This document shows, piece by piece, positions 19,201 to 25,929 of a stretch of 44,428 nucleotides of DNA. The notes under the pieces are model-generated. The model saw only the letters and a list, made by a program, of their open reading frames with translations. It did not search any database and was not told the DNA's origin. Source of the stretch: a virus; IMG/VR virus record IMGVR_UViG_3300031951_000338, positions 1 through 44,428 of that record; one strand, written 5' to 3'. The translations under genes were made by a program, and so were the position numbers. Position 1 is the first letter of the stretch; every line of letters begins with the position of its first letter.

Positions 19201-21051
19201 TCAGCATTGTCCATACGCTTGCGCGTACTTTGCTTCGCATGTGATGGGCAGACCCTCCGCCCAGCTTGGTGGTGTAGACATACATTCAGTGATGTAGTTC
19301 ACGGCTTCATCGATCTTGTCTTTGTGAACGACAGCGACGATCGAGTCATGCACAGTACAGGCCACCTTGTACCGCTCGGCGACCTTGAGCATCTGTGTAG
19401 CCACGATGATCCGGGCAAGGGCTTGCACCACGTTCTCGACGATCACTCCGCCCCAGATCGAGACCGGACCTTTTCGAGATTTATACGTAAACTTACCCTG
19501 TTCCAGCGTGATATTCGGGTAATGGATATGAAGTCCGTTAGGCAAGCGTATGCTCTCTTTCGTGATGATCAGGCTCCCACGTCGGTCAAAGTAGTAGTCG
19601 CCCCCGCCGTGGAACATGCTTCGGATGGCGTCGTCCCCGTCCTGCCATAGTTGAGGGATCATCTCGTTGGCATCGCGGTAGATCTTTACTATGTCTTGGC
19701 ACTCGTCAATAGTCATGTTCTTATTGACTGGCTGTGCCGTGGCGAGCGTGTGCTGTAGCTTTGCTGCGCCTGTGCCGTACCCGAGTCCGAGGATGCAAGT
19801 CTTGCCAACGAACCGCTCGACGGGATCCGCCTTGGAGATCGGGCGTCCGTAAATCTTCGATGCGAAGATCGAGTAGACATCCTCACCCTTAGCAAACTGC
19901 TGCACCACGTCGTCTTGACCAGCTAGCCATGCAAGCACCCGCGCCTCGATCTGTGATGAGTCGGCGTTGATGATGTAATGATCTTCTGGTGCAACCAGCG
20001 CGTTCTTGAGTGCCTTCTTCTTTGGGTCGCGGCTCGGCAGGTTCTGGAGGTTGATCTTGTCCTGCCCCGCCCATCGACCTGTGTGTGCGCCGTAGTATTT
20101 TAGTGGGACCGGCAGATGCCCCCGGTTGCGGAACCCAATGTCGAGGAACCGCTTGATCCGCGACTCCTCCATCGTGGACTTCGTGCCGAGACGCACAGCG
20201 CATAGATGTTGGATGAATGTGTCCTCATGCTCTTGCAGCGCGATAAAACCCTCGTCCGTTTTAGCTAGCGCGAAGGTCGGCTTGCCAGTGGTGGGGCTAA
20301 CCTTCATAGGCGGGTCAACCCCGAAGCTGTCTAAGACAGACGCGAACTGCTTGTTGCTGGCTAGTTTCTTCCGCACCTCTTCTTCGTTCTCGCACTTGAG
20401 CTGTGTCATCAGCCCACGCAGCAACTCGTTGCGCTCCTCTTTTACTTGCTCTAAGCGGCCATTCAGTAGCGCGTCGTCGAGCTTAAGGACCGGCTCCGTG
20501 TACATCCGCAGCGTAAGATCGATGAGCTTGAGTTCGGACTCGTCGAAATTTTTGGCGAGCTTTATGAACAGGTCATACGTGAGCTGCACGTCGTTTATGC
20601 AGTAGTTTGCGTACGTCTGTAATTCTTCCGGGGTAAAGTCAACGAAGCGTTTGCCTTTCGCGTTGATGACCTCATCGCCTTTCTTGCCAAGTTGATACCT
20701 CTCAGCTAATGATGCCAGTGACCCCCCGGCATCTACACCATGCAATGCGCGAGCCATGCTCAACGTATCAAGGTATCCGGCGGGTACGATCTTAAACAGC
20801 CATGCCAAGATCGCGCCATCGAACAGCGTGTTGTGGCACAGAAGCAGACTGCGATCCCACGGCAGTTCTTTCAGTCGTTCGGCAACCTGTGGCCCCGGCA
20901 CCCAAAAGGGCGGGTCGTCGTTGCGTTTGATACCAACCATGATGACGTGGAAGCGTGGATCACGGAGATATTCCTCTGTCGTCTGCTTCTTGAAGCCGGT
21001 CTCGTCATCGTAGAACGTCTCGAAGTCGAGTGTGATCAGATCAGTTACCAC
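19201..21051 (-). CDS. DNA polymerase, family A, with 3'-5' exonuclease
   Basis: 616 residues. Exonuclease: Exo I DFET (D9, E11), Exo II HNTLFD (D78), Exo III YCINDVQLTYD (D154). Polymerase: GAHTGRWAGQDKINLQNLPS (321-340), motif A NADSSQIEAR (D364), motif B K417...LGYG, motif C VHDS (568-570), with Ser where cellular Pol I has Glu, as in several phage enzymes. No 5' nuclease domain. It is the replicative polymerase candidate, working with the primase-helicase. It starts with GTG at 21051, overlapping the preceding stop (GTGGTAA), with GGGAG upstream. Confidence 0.96.
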   Translation of the reverse strand: MVTDLITLDFETFYDDETGFKKQTTEEYLRDPRFHVIMVGIKRNDDPPFWVPGPQVAERLKELPWDRSLLLCHNTLFDGAILAWLFKIVPAGYLDTLSMARALHGVDAGGSLASLAERYQLGKKGDEVINAKGKRFVDFTPEELQTYANYCINDVQLTYDLFIKLAKNFDESELKLIDLTLRMYTEPVLKLDDALLNGRLEQVKEERNELLRGLMTQLKCENEEEVRKKLASNKQFASVLDSFGVDPPMKVSPTTGKPTFALAKTDEGFIALQEHEDTFIQHLCAVRLGTKSTMEESRIKRFLDIGFRNRGHLPVPLKYYGAHTGRWAGQDKINLQNLPSRDPKKKALKNALVAPEDHYIINADSSQIEARVLAWLAGQDDVVQQFAKGEDVYSIFASKIYGRPISKADPVERFVGKTCILGLGYGTGAAKLQHTLATAQPVNKNMTIDECQDIVKIYRDANEMIPQLWQDGDDAIRSMFHGGGDYYFDRRGSLIITKESIRLPNGLHIHYPNITLEQGKFTYKSRKGPVSIWGGVIVENVVQALARIIVATQMLKVAERYKVACTVHDSIVAVVHKDKIDEAVNYITECMSTPPSWAEGLPITCEAKYAQAYGQC

Positions 21052-21212
21052 GGGGGGCTCCCGGTTTCATTGAGCATGGATTGGAAGTCTTTCTTGGACT
21101 TGCGCTTCGCACGTTCTTTCTCTGTTGTTGGGGGTGGGTTGGCTGCGCTGTACTTGGGTAAGACCGCAGGGAACGGCCATTGAAGCGCAGGGGGTTTACT
21201 TTTCGTTGCCAT
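21045..21212 (-). CDS. 55-residue basic/proline-rich protein upstream of the polymerase
   Basis: Short frame with AGGA 6 nt before its ATG. It starts inside the end of the 79-residue gene (17-nt overlap) and its TAA overlaps the polymerase GTG. The sequence has LQWPFPAVLPKY, a Pro stretch, then KERAKRKSKKDFQ. No family recognised. The close overlaps at both ends and the good ribosome site support a real gene that couples translation into the polymerase. Confidence 0.6.
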   Translation of the reverse strand: MATKSKPPALQWPFPAVLPKYSAANPPPTTEKERAKRKSKKDFQSMLNETGSPPW

Positions 21213-21435
21213 CGCGGATCCTGTCTAGGAAGATGTCTAACGCAATATGTAACTCTTTGCGGAACAGTGCGGCCATCGTGATCGTCTCTTTCTGTGTCTT
21301 ACTGTAGTACCGCACTGTGACTTCGTTTGTGTTGTTGAGCAATTGGGATAAACCCGCATTCGCCTTCAAGATGAACTCATCGTCCTTGGTTGTGAGTTGG
21401 TAGAGCGGTAAAGGTTCATACTTGGTTTCGGTCAT
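21196..21435 (-). CDS. Hypothetical 79-residue protein
   Basis: First gene after a CCTGACA palindrome, which ends 18 nt before the ATG. It is Lys/Glu-rich with a helical C-terminus (TMAALFRKELHIALDIFLDRI). The ribosome site is weak (GAGAA). No family recognised. It heads the short run 79-mer, 55-mer, DNA polymerase. Confidence 0.6.
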   Translation of the reverse strand: MTETKYEPLPLYQLTTKDDEFILKANAGLSQLLNNTNEVTVRYYSKTQKETITMAALFRKELHIALDIFLDRIRDGNEK

Positions 21436-21453
21436 GATTTTCTCAGTTAGGCT

Positions 21454-21469
21454 CCTGACAGTTGTCAGG
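21454..21469 (-). repeat. CCTGACA palindrome, copy 1
   Basis: CCTGACA-GT-TGTCAGG on the plus strand, a perfect 7+7 palindrome. On the minus strand the extended core is CCCTGACAACTGTCAGGA, identical to copies at 32493 and (plus strand) 33056. It lies in the 41-nt gap before the 79-residue gene, 18 nt from its ATG. Confidence 0.9.
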
Positions 21470-21476
21470 GGGGTAG

Positions 21477-21668
21477 TTAGCGTTCAAGTTTGCCGTTGGG
21501 GTCAGCGGGTTCAACTTCGCCTAGATTTTCCACAGGGATCTCATACGTAGACCAATCATGCCCGCAGTCATTGCAGACACGCCACCTCCATTTCCAGTTA
21601 TAGCGGGTATCTTTGCGAGTCTCTTTGGTCTTGGAAGTCCATGAGCCACATTGCGTACACATGCTCAT
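21477..21668 (-). CDS. Small zinc-ribbon protein
   Basis: 63 residues from the ATG at 21668, which overlaps the methyltransferase stop as ATGA. Two CxxC pairs (CTQC and CNDC) about 28 residues apart, with Trp-rich basic sequence between, form a typical zinc ribbon. The tail is acidic. Possible nucleic-acid binding. Last gene before a palindrome-containing gap. Confidence 0.7.
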   Translation of the reverse strand: MSMCTQCGSWTSKTKETRKDTRYNWKWRWRVCNDCGHDWSTYEIPVENLGEVEPADPNGKLER

Positions 21669-22174
21669 GTGACCACCCATACATAGCCGGTGGCGCCGTC
21701 TGCGGTTACTGAATCACTCGGTTCACAGCCCTCCAGAGCGTATCCAATAGAAATTACTCTGGTGCCGGGTTGCATACGCGACAAGGCTGGCTGTAAACGT
21801 CGGTTTAGCTCTGGGCGTAGATTCATGAAGATGACTGTAGCTTGCGTAAAATCTTCTTGAAGTATGTCGCCGTTGATAATGGTCACGCGATCGGAGACTC
21901 CTGCGCGTTCGACATTTCGCCTAGCAAGCGCTGCCATGTCGGGATTAAATTCGATACCGACTGCTCGTGCATTATGGTCACGTGCGGCTGCAATGACGGC
22001 GTAGCCATCCCCCGCACCCAAATCAAATAGAAGATCGTTCTCATTGACTTTGGCGATCTCTAATGTCTGTGCGATCAGCTTGCTCGGCGTCGGCACCCAT
22101 ATGACATCTTTACCGGGCTGCGCCAAGCGTGGTTTGTAAATCTCGTCGCCACGAGAAATAAATTCTTTGCTCAT
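21665..22174 (-). CDS. Class I SAM-dependent methyltransferase
   Basis: 169 residues. VPTPSKLIAQTLEIA, then motif I LLFDLGAGDGYAVIAAA, acidic motif II AVGIEFNPD, post-I INGDILQEDF and PGTRVISIGYAL. The PTPxxLI opening, DLGxGDG loop and the hydrophobic ATVIFMNLRPELN strand resemble FAM173/ATPSCKMT-type protein lysine methyltransferases rather than DNA methyltransferases: there is no NPPY/DPPY motif. The substrate may be a host or virion protein. ATGA overlaps at both ends show coupling in the small-gene cluster. Confidence 0.8.
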   Translation of the reverse strand: MSKEFISRGDEIYKPRLAQPGKDVIWVPTPSKLIAQTLEIAKVNENDLLFDLGAGDGYAVIAAARDHNARAVGIEFNPDMAALARRNVERAGVSDRVTIINGDILQEDFTQATVIFMNLRPELNRRLQPALSRMQPGTRVISIGYALEGCEPSDSVTADGATGYVWVVT

Positions 22175-22374
22175 GTGTTTCTCCTTTTCAGTTCTTCCTC
22201 ATGCGCTGCCATAATGTCAGCTACATACGGTTTGTTTTCCGTAGAAATTTTCAGACGCTCTTCTTTCGTTAAACCGACCCATTCTTTCGGATGTTCGTAC
22301 AACGGCATCCACCCGTTTGTTTCTTCAAAACGTATCCGTCCACTCACGGAGTGATACCACAGCTTTGGTTTCAT
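22171..22374 (-). CDS. EWVGLT-family small protein (1)
   Basis: 67 residues from the ATG at 22374, overlapping the previous stop (ATGA). It has the family pattern PLYEHPKEWVGLTKEE and ends in EELKRRNT, a divergent form of the AKLKEKN tail. The N-terminus KLWYHSVSGRIRFEE looks like a short beta hairpin. Function unknown; one of five paralogues in 22.2-23.8 kb. Confidence 0.65.
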   Translation of the reverse strand: MKPKLWYHSVSGRIRFEETNGWMPLYEHPKEWVGLTKEERLKISTENKPYVADIMAAHEEELKRRNT

Positions 22375-22559
22375 GTGTTCTTTTCCTTTAGCTTTGCATC
22401 TGCCCAAATTGCACCTTCGTACGCGCTTGGAGGTATTTCTGCTAAGTCCTTGGCTGTCAGCCCGACCCACTCACGTTTCACAACCTCTACCGGGTCTTTG
22501 TCTACTCTGTCGTCGTAGCAGGAACATCCTCGTTCATAGCATTCTTTGCTAACCAGCAT
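22371..22559 (-). CDS. EWVGLT-family small protein (2)
   Basis: 62 residues. Cys-rich N-terminus (SKECYERGCSCYDD), then KREWVGLTAKDLAEI and the tail AKLKEKNT. The DNA encoding the tail contains AAAGGAAAAG, which serves as ribosome site for the next gene. It overlaps the upstream gene by 11 nt. Function unknown. Confidence 0.65.
   Translation of the reverse strand: MLVSKECYERGCSCYDDRVDKDPVEVVKREWVGLTAKDLAEIPPSAYEGAIWADAKLKEKNT
22380..22397 (-). repeat. Repeated gene-junction block encoding AKLKEK
   Basis: The 18-nt block CTTTTCCTTTAGCTTTGC (plus strand) occurs exactly at 22380-22397, 22564-22581 and 22781-22798, and with two changes at 23343-23360. On the minus strand it encodes A-K-L-K-E-K and contains the AAAGGA ribosome site of the next gene, whose ATG follows within 5-6 nt. 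Each copy is therefore both a protein tail and a translation start signal. Confidence 0.85.
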
Positions 22560-22776
22560 GATTCTTTTCCTTTAGCTTTGCTTCGATGTCGCGTTCATAC
22601 CCCCAGTCGCCTGATATGCACTCACCGAATTGGTTGTGGTGTTGCACATAGATCGCGTTAATCTCCTCCGCCGTTAGCCCGACCCATTCCTTTGGCTCTT
22701 GCGCCGTTTTTACGGCTGTGTCCCACGCTTTCTCAACCCATGCTTCCCACTCGACACGGGTCATGGGCTTAGCCAT
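22549..22776 (-). CDS. EWVGLT-family small protein (3)
   Basis: 75 residues. Trp-rich N-terminus (MTRVEWEAWVEKAW), PKEWVGLTAEEINAI, and tail AKLKEKNHAG. Its ribosome site is embedded in the tail codons of the upstream paralogue, and it overlaps that gene by 8 nt. Function unknown. Confidence 0.65.
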   Translation of the reverse strand: MAKPMTRVEWEAWVEKAWDTAVKTAQEPKEWVGLTAEEINAIYVQHHNQFGECISGDWGYERDIEAKLKEKNHAG

Positions 22777-23032
22777 GATTCTTTTCCTTTAGCTTTGCAT
22801 CGACCATGTAAACCAACGCTTGCCAGTTTGTTCTATCGCCGAAAGTCGCTCGATTAACCAGCGCACGCGCTTCGTCGTCCGTCAGTTCGACCCATTCTCG
22901 CGGTGCGGTATAAAGCGGTTGCCAATACTTCCCAATCATGTCTTCGCTGGGATCGGTGGTGAAATGCGTCTTGTATTTTTCCTCATGAAACCACGCCACA
23001 GGTTTCTGATTCATGTTGTGATCCCCACTCAT
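22769..23032 (-). CDS. EWVGLT-family small protein (4)
   Basis: 87 residues from the ATG at 23032 (ATGA overlap with the upstream stop); an internal ATG at 23014 with GGGGA upstream is an alternative start. NQKPVAWFHEEKY opens a module seen in other phage small proteins, followed by PLYTAPREWVELTDDEARAL and tail AKLKEKNHG. Function unknown. Confidence 0.65.
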   Translation of the reverse strand: MSGDHNMNQKPVAWFHEEKYKTHFTTDPSEDMIGKYWQPLYTAPREWVELTDDEARALVNRATFGDRTNWQALVYMVDAKLKEKNHG

Positions 23033-23256
23033 GATGCGTACCCATCCTTAATAACCTTCGCCTTCGCCTCTTCAATCGCACCGATCAGACTCAGCCTGTC
23101 TTGCTGCATAGATGTCTTAATCATGAATTGATTCTGGGCTTTCCAGAACAACAACACGACCACCGTGTCCGGGTTCTCGTCCATCGCCTCTTGCAAAACC
23201 TCGTGTGCAGACTCTTTGTATTGGTTGGGGATGTCTACAGGTTTGATGTTCGCCAT
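23029..23256 (-). CDS. Hypothetical 75-residue protein
   Basis: Start at ATG 23256, just after the micro-protein stop (TGACATG). NIKPVDIPNQYKESAHEVLQEAM then TVVVLLFWKAQNQFMIKTS suggests a small alpha/beta fold; the C-terminus is helical. No family recognised. Overlaps the next gene by 4 nt (ATGA). Confidence 0.65.
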   Translation of the reverse strand: MANIKPVDIPNQYKESAHEVLQEAMDENPDTVVVLLFWKAQNQFMIKTSMQQDRLSLIGAIEEAKAKVIKDGYAS

Positions 23257-23257
23257 G

Positions 23258-23338
23258 TCACATACCCCCAATTCGGTAGCCTGCAAGAAAACACATCATT
23301 CCAATTAAAGTGATTGTTGCCCAGTGAAGTTCAACCAT
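23258..23338 (-). CDS. 26-residue membrane micro-protein
   Basis: A very short frame, MVELHWATITLIGMMCFLAG followed by YRIGGM: one hydrophobic segment with a charged N-terminal end. Its ATG lies inside the end of the upstream EWVGLT gene, whose tail codons provide an AAAGGAGAAA ribosome site 5 nt away. Its stop is one base before the next start. The perfect fit between two coupled genes argues that it is translated. Could be a membrane effector; function unknown. Confidence 0.5.
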   Translation of the reverse strand: MVELHWATITLIGMMCFLAGYRIGGM

Positions 23339-23831
23339 GATTTTTCTCCTTTAGCTTTGCTTCGATTAGCCGAATGTCATCCCACCCGACCGTCGATGTT
23401 TCAGGCCACATCTCAATGATGTCCTTATTCGTCAGCCCGACCCATTGGCGCGGTGCTGCGTAAAGCGGCACTGTATGCGGTGGGTCTGGCTCCATTACAA
23501 AGCAGTCAGGCCAGCCGTGAATTCTTTCATCAACGTAGGCAACGGGTTTCTGCATGATGGCAGGGGGTGTGGCGTAGAGCGGTCGCACGTTAAAACCGTT
23601 TTCCCGTGCGATGTCATCCTGAGATTGCGTAACCCAGTCCCGGATTACCTCGTCTCGGTTGTCTGCCATAAAGTCAAACATCCACGCTACCGGCTTCGCA
23701 GCCTGCTCGATAGCATTACGAAGAGCGGTAACTGTTTTGGTAAACGGAGTGTCCGGCACCATCCACAGCGCGGCGCTTTTGTTTGTGGATTCAATAAACT
23801 CCAATGCCATCTTCATTGCCTCGATGCTCAT
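23331..23831 (-). CDS. EWVGLT-family protein with duplicated KPVAW modules (5)
   Basis: 166 residues from the ATG at 23831, which overlaps the upstream stop (ATGA) and has GGAG 6 nt upstream; the ATG at 23843 would add four residues. An N-terminal helix (SIEAMKMALEFIE), then KPVAWMFDF...PLYATPPA and a second KPVAYVDE...PLYAAPRQWVGLT, then tail AKLKEKNHG. The internal duplication suggests growth by cassette fusion. Longest member of the local family; function unknown. Confidence 0.7.
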   Translation of the reverse strand: MSIEAMKMALEFIESTNKSAALWMVPDTPFTKTVTALRNAIEQAAKPVAWMFDFMADNRDEVIRDWVTQSQDDIARENGFNVRPLYATPPAIMQKPVAYVDERIHGWPDCFVMEPDPPHTVPLYAAPRQWVGLTNKDIIEMWPETSTVGWDDIRLIEAKLKEKNHG

Positions 23832-24016
23832 AGCCAACTCCATGCAAGGACATACGCTCGTCCACGTTCCCGCACATCAATCTGCCTGTCCCTTACCTTC
23901 AACCGTTTCGCGTAGTACCGCGCGCGACCAAGATACGGGGTGACGATAAAGTTGCTGTAGCCGAACGAAAACTTGCGGGCCTTGTAGAGCATGACGCAAT
24001 ACCGGCGGCGTCTCAT
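23828..24016 (-). CDS. Small arginine-rich protein
   Basis: 62 residues from the ATG at 24016, with GGAGGAAG 3-5 nt upstream and ATGA overlap with the preceding micro-protein. MRRRRYCVMLYKARKFSFGY, then alternating Tyr/Arg, very basic throughout. Possibly nucleic-acid binding. No family recognised. Confidence 0.6.
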   Translation of the reverse strand: MRRRRYCVMLYKARKFSFGYSNFIVTPYLGRARYYAKRLKVRDRQIDVRERGRAYVLAWSWL

Positions 24017-24144
24017 TTCTTCCTCCACAAAAACCGCAACGTCATACCATCAACAAAGTTTTTCTTGAACCTTGTCTCAGGTGCCCAGATAACATAGCCA
24101 AGCACGATACCAACTGTGTAGCCGATGAAGAAGTAAGCGGTCAT
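24013..24144 (-). CDS. 43-residue membrane micro-protein
   Basis: Short frame opening MTAYFFIGYTVGIVLGYVIW, one clear transmembrane segment, followed by a basic tail (TRFKKNF, WRKK). Both ends overlap neighbours as ATGA. The positive tail predicts an N-out/C-in orientation. Function unknown; holin-like roles are possible but one segment and position among early genes give no direct support. Confidence 0.6.
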   Translation of the reverse strand: MTAYFFIGYTVGIVLGYVIWAPETRFKKNFVDGMTLRFLWRKK

Positions 24145-24353
24145 TTCTCCAGCTCCTTCAGTATCTTTCTCGCTTTATTCGCTGCTCGCTCTGCATCCTT
24201 CGACCAGATAGCACCAAAGTCCACAGCTTCCAGCGCACGAAGAATCTTCACTAGTTCGTCAATCTTCGCCCACAGTGCAAGCTCACGTTCTGCGCTCATG
24301 CCAAGTAGGCGGGCTTGTTCCTGTAACTCGTCGAGTAGTTCTTTGCGGGTCAT
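24141..24353 (-). CDS. Small coiled-coil protein
   Basis: 70 residues, almost all helix: MTRKELLDELQEQARLLG, then ELALWAKIDELVKILRALE and a Lys-rich end. Leucine spacing suggests a coiled-coil dimer. ATGA overlaps on both sides. Function unknown. Confidence 0.65.
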   Translation of the reverse strand: MTRKELLDELQEQARLLGMSAERELALWAKIDELVKILRALEAVDFGAIWSKDAERAANKARKILKELEK

Positions 24354-24682
24354 ACTTCCCTCTTCAAAACTCTGGCTGCATGCAGGTATTGTTTGTATTG
24401 CTCTCCCGATCGCTCATACAAGCGCTCTAAAATCAGGATGCACTCATCGAGCTTGCATTTCATACCCATCTTGTACTGCTGATCCAGTTGCTTCTCGGCT
24501 TCGTCAAGCTGGCGGTACAGATCTTTGATCCGGGCTTGCAGAGGCTCTGCGATGAGGGCTGCGAAGCGTACACAGTCATCTGTGATTTCTTCCTCCACTT
24601 CGTTTATGTGTTTGCTCGCACTTTTGCCAATGCCCAGCAACCCAGCCTCTCGTGCCATCCTGATGATGTCGTCACGGTTCAT
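24350..24682 (-). CDS. Helical phage protein of the early cluster
   Basis: 110 residues. The opening MNRDDIIRMAREAGLLG and ALIAEPLQARIKDLYRQLDE are common in phage-encoded hypothetical proteins; the rest is a long helix with heptad spacing. ATGA overlaps on both sides. No catalytic motif; function unknown. Confidence 0.7.
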   Translation of the reverse strand: MNRDDIIRMAREAGLLGIGKSASKHINEVEEEITDDCVRFAALIAEPLQARIKDLYRQLDEAEKQLDQQYKMGMKCKLDECILILERLYERSGEQYKQYLHAARVLKREV

Positions 24683-24942
24683 TTCTCACCTCGTGCTCGG
24701 ATGGCTCGTGCGGCTTGTTCAAAAGCCATTTGTTTCCCTATTAAATAATCTGGGTGCGCTCCCGCGATAGAGGCTGGAACTACATATTCATCGCACAACT
24801 GCGCACACGCCTCACGCTCAGATGCTCTGATCGCAGCGGCGAACTCCTCTAGTCCGACATCGTTGAACTCTGCTGTATTGCCGTCCCAATAGCCCCATCT
24901 TTGCGCAAGTTTGATGAGCTCGACGTTTATTGGATGTTTCAT
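24679..24942 (-). CDS. Phage protein of the ASEREACAQLC type
   Basis: 87 residues. AAAIRASEREACAQLCDEY followed by AFEQAARAIRARGEK is a signature of small proteins widespread in proteobacterial phages, of unknown role. Two cysteines in the helix could pair or bind metal. ATGA overlaps on both sides. Confidence 0.75.
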   Translation of the reverse strand: MKHPINVELIKLAQRWGYWDGNTAEFNDVGLEEFAAAIRASEREACAQLCDEYVVPASIAGAHPDYLIGKQMAFEQAARAIRARGEK

Positions 24943-25103
24943 TTCTTCGTCTCCACAATCTCTACTTCAGTCCATGCAGCGAGATGCACAACCTCGCCGT
25001 CGTCTGTCTTGCAATAGCTGTACATCCCATCGATGTGATGGAAGTCGAGTTCCAAGTCCTCGACCTTGATCCGGGTGTTGCGGGGCACGTCGTAAAGTTT
25101 CAT
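24939..25103 (-). CDS. 54-residue conserved small protein (MYSYC type)
   Basis: Short frame starting at 25103 with an excellent GAGGAG site 6 nt upstream, directly after the tRNA 3' end. MKLYDVPRNTRIKV, DFHHIDGMYSYC and VVHLAAWTEVEI suggest a small beta barrel; I have seen this pattern in other phages. It ends in an ATGA overlap with the next gene. Function unknown. Confidence 0.7.
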   Translation of the reverse strand: MKLYDVPRNTRIKVEDLELDFHHIDGMYSYCKTDDGEVVHLAAWTEVEIVETKK

Positions 25104-25116
25104 GGCTTACTCCTCA

Positions 25117-25201
25117 TGGTGCGACAGGCCGGAGTCGAACCGGCACGCCCAAGGGCGGCGGATTTTAAGTCCGCCACGTCTACCCATTCCGTCACTGTCG
25201 C
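25117..25201 (-). tRNA. tRNA-Leu (UAA), CCA encoded
   Basis: 85 nt. Acceptor stem GCGACAG/CTGTCGC, anticodon stem GGCGGA/TCCGCC around loop CTTAAAA with anticodon TAA (plus-strand positions 25165-25167), a long variable arm typical of leucine tRNAs, T-loop GTTCGACTC, and encoded CCA. It lies within a polycistronic unit: the CCA is two bases before the ribosome site of the next gene, so it must be cut from an mRNA. It reads UUA (and UUG by wobble). Confidence 0.96.
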
Positions 25202-25210
25202 TGTCCGTTG

Positions 25211-25750
25211 TTAGCGGATTGTATTGGTGAGAAGACGGTCAGCCACGAGCTGTGCGTAGCCAGCGATGTCCGTCCACGAGTCGGCATAGTTCGGATTGCC
25301 GTTGACGATGCGCCCGATCTTGTGCGCGATCATCTCCAACGCTTCTTGCTGGTCCGCTTCCAGAGTCACAGCGTTTGCATTGGCGTGGTCAATCATCAGC
25401 GCCTTCAGCTTCTGCGTGATATACGCATGACCGACGAACGAGCCGTACTGCTTGCCTCGCTCAGTGAGGATCTTGGTGATCGAATTAGTCTCCTGACGCT
25501 TGTCAGGAGGCAATTTAGGCAGGTTGAGCGGCAACGAAAGCTGTACTGGATCAGTCTTAACTTTCTTTACCTTCTTCACTTTCTTGGATACCTTGATGGT
25601 CGGGCGAATACCTTTCGCAACCTCCAAGACCAGACCCGCACGATGGCGCGTACCTGAACCCAGATGTTTATGTACGTCATCGATCGTCGCGTTCGGGTTA
25701 TCCACAAGCAACGCTTTGACTTTGGCTACTGCAATACTAGGACGAGGCAT
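25211..25750 (-). CDS. DUF6378-like protein with N-terminal helical domain
   Basis: 179 residues. N-terminal domain ~1-50 (SIAVAKVKALLVDNPNATID) looks like a small winged-helix/HTH unit; a Lys/Val-rich linker follows; the C-terminal domain from ~88 matches DUF6378 (ILTERGKQYGSFVGHAYIT, EALEMIAHKIGRIVNGN, YADSWTDIAGYAQLVADRL), a phage family of unknown function. The linker just before the domain is encoded by a CCTGACA-type palindrome (residues 82-87, PDKRQE). AAGGAG site upstream. Confidence 0.8.
   Translation of the reverse strand: MPRPSIAVAKVKALLVDNPNATIDDVHKHLGSGTRHRAGLVLEVAKGIRPTIKVSKKVKKVKKVKTDPVQLSLPLNLPKLPPDKRQETNSITKILTERGKQYGSFVGHAYITQKLKALMIDHANANAVTLEADQQEALEMIAHKIGRIVNGNPNYADSWTDIAGYAQLVADRLLTNTIR
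25492..25507 (-). repeat. CCTGACA palindrome, intragenic copy (DUF6378 gene)
   Basis: CCTGAC-GCTT-GTCAGG on the plus strand, extended to 8-nt arms CTCCTGAC/GTCAGGAG. It encodes PDKRQE at the boundary between linker and DUF6378 domain. Confidence 0.85.
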
Positions 25751-25752
25751 GA

Positions 25753-25929
25753 TTAAACTCCTTGAAAGAACTCACGATTGGTTTTGAACAGATAGTCATC
25801 ACGGTACTCGGTCGGGGGAACCCAACCGTACATACGCCACGTCTTCTGTACGTCAGTTACAGATCGCCACTTCGCATAGATGCGGTCAGCACCATGCTCG
25901 GTGGTATTTGGTTGTCCTTGATTTTGCAT
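25753..25929 (-). CDS. 58-residue protein overlapping the VRR-NUC gene
   Basis: Short frame from the ATG at 25929 with GAGGAAG upstream, overlapping the 3' end of the VRR-NUC gene by 73 nt in another frame. KWRSVTDVQKTWRMYGWVPP then EYRDDYLFKTNREFF resembles a conserved small phage protein, which supports it over the nuclease C-terminus in this stretch. Stop two bases before the next ATG. Function unknown. Confidence 0.65.
   Translation of the reverse strand: MQNQGQPNTTEHGADRIYAKWRSVTDVQKTWRMYGWVPPTEYRDDYLFKTNREFFQGV

Noticed and set aside
22171-23831. EWVGLT genes as one frameshifted gene
   Set aside because: Each has its own ribosome site and start, stops are coupled as ATGA, and the N-terminal parts differ.
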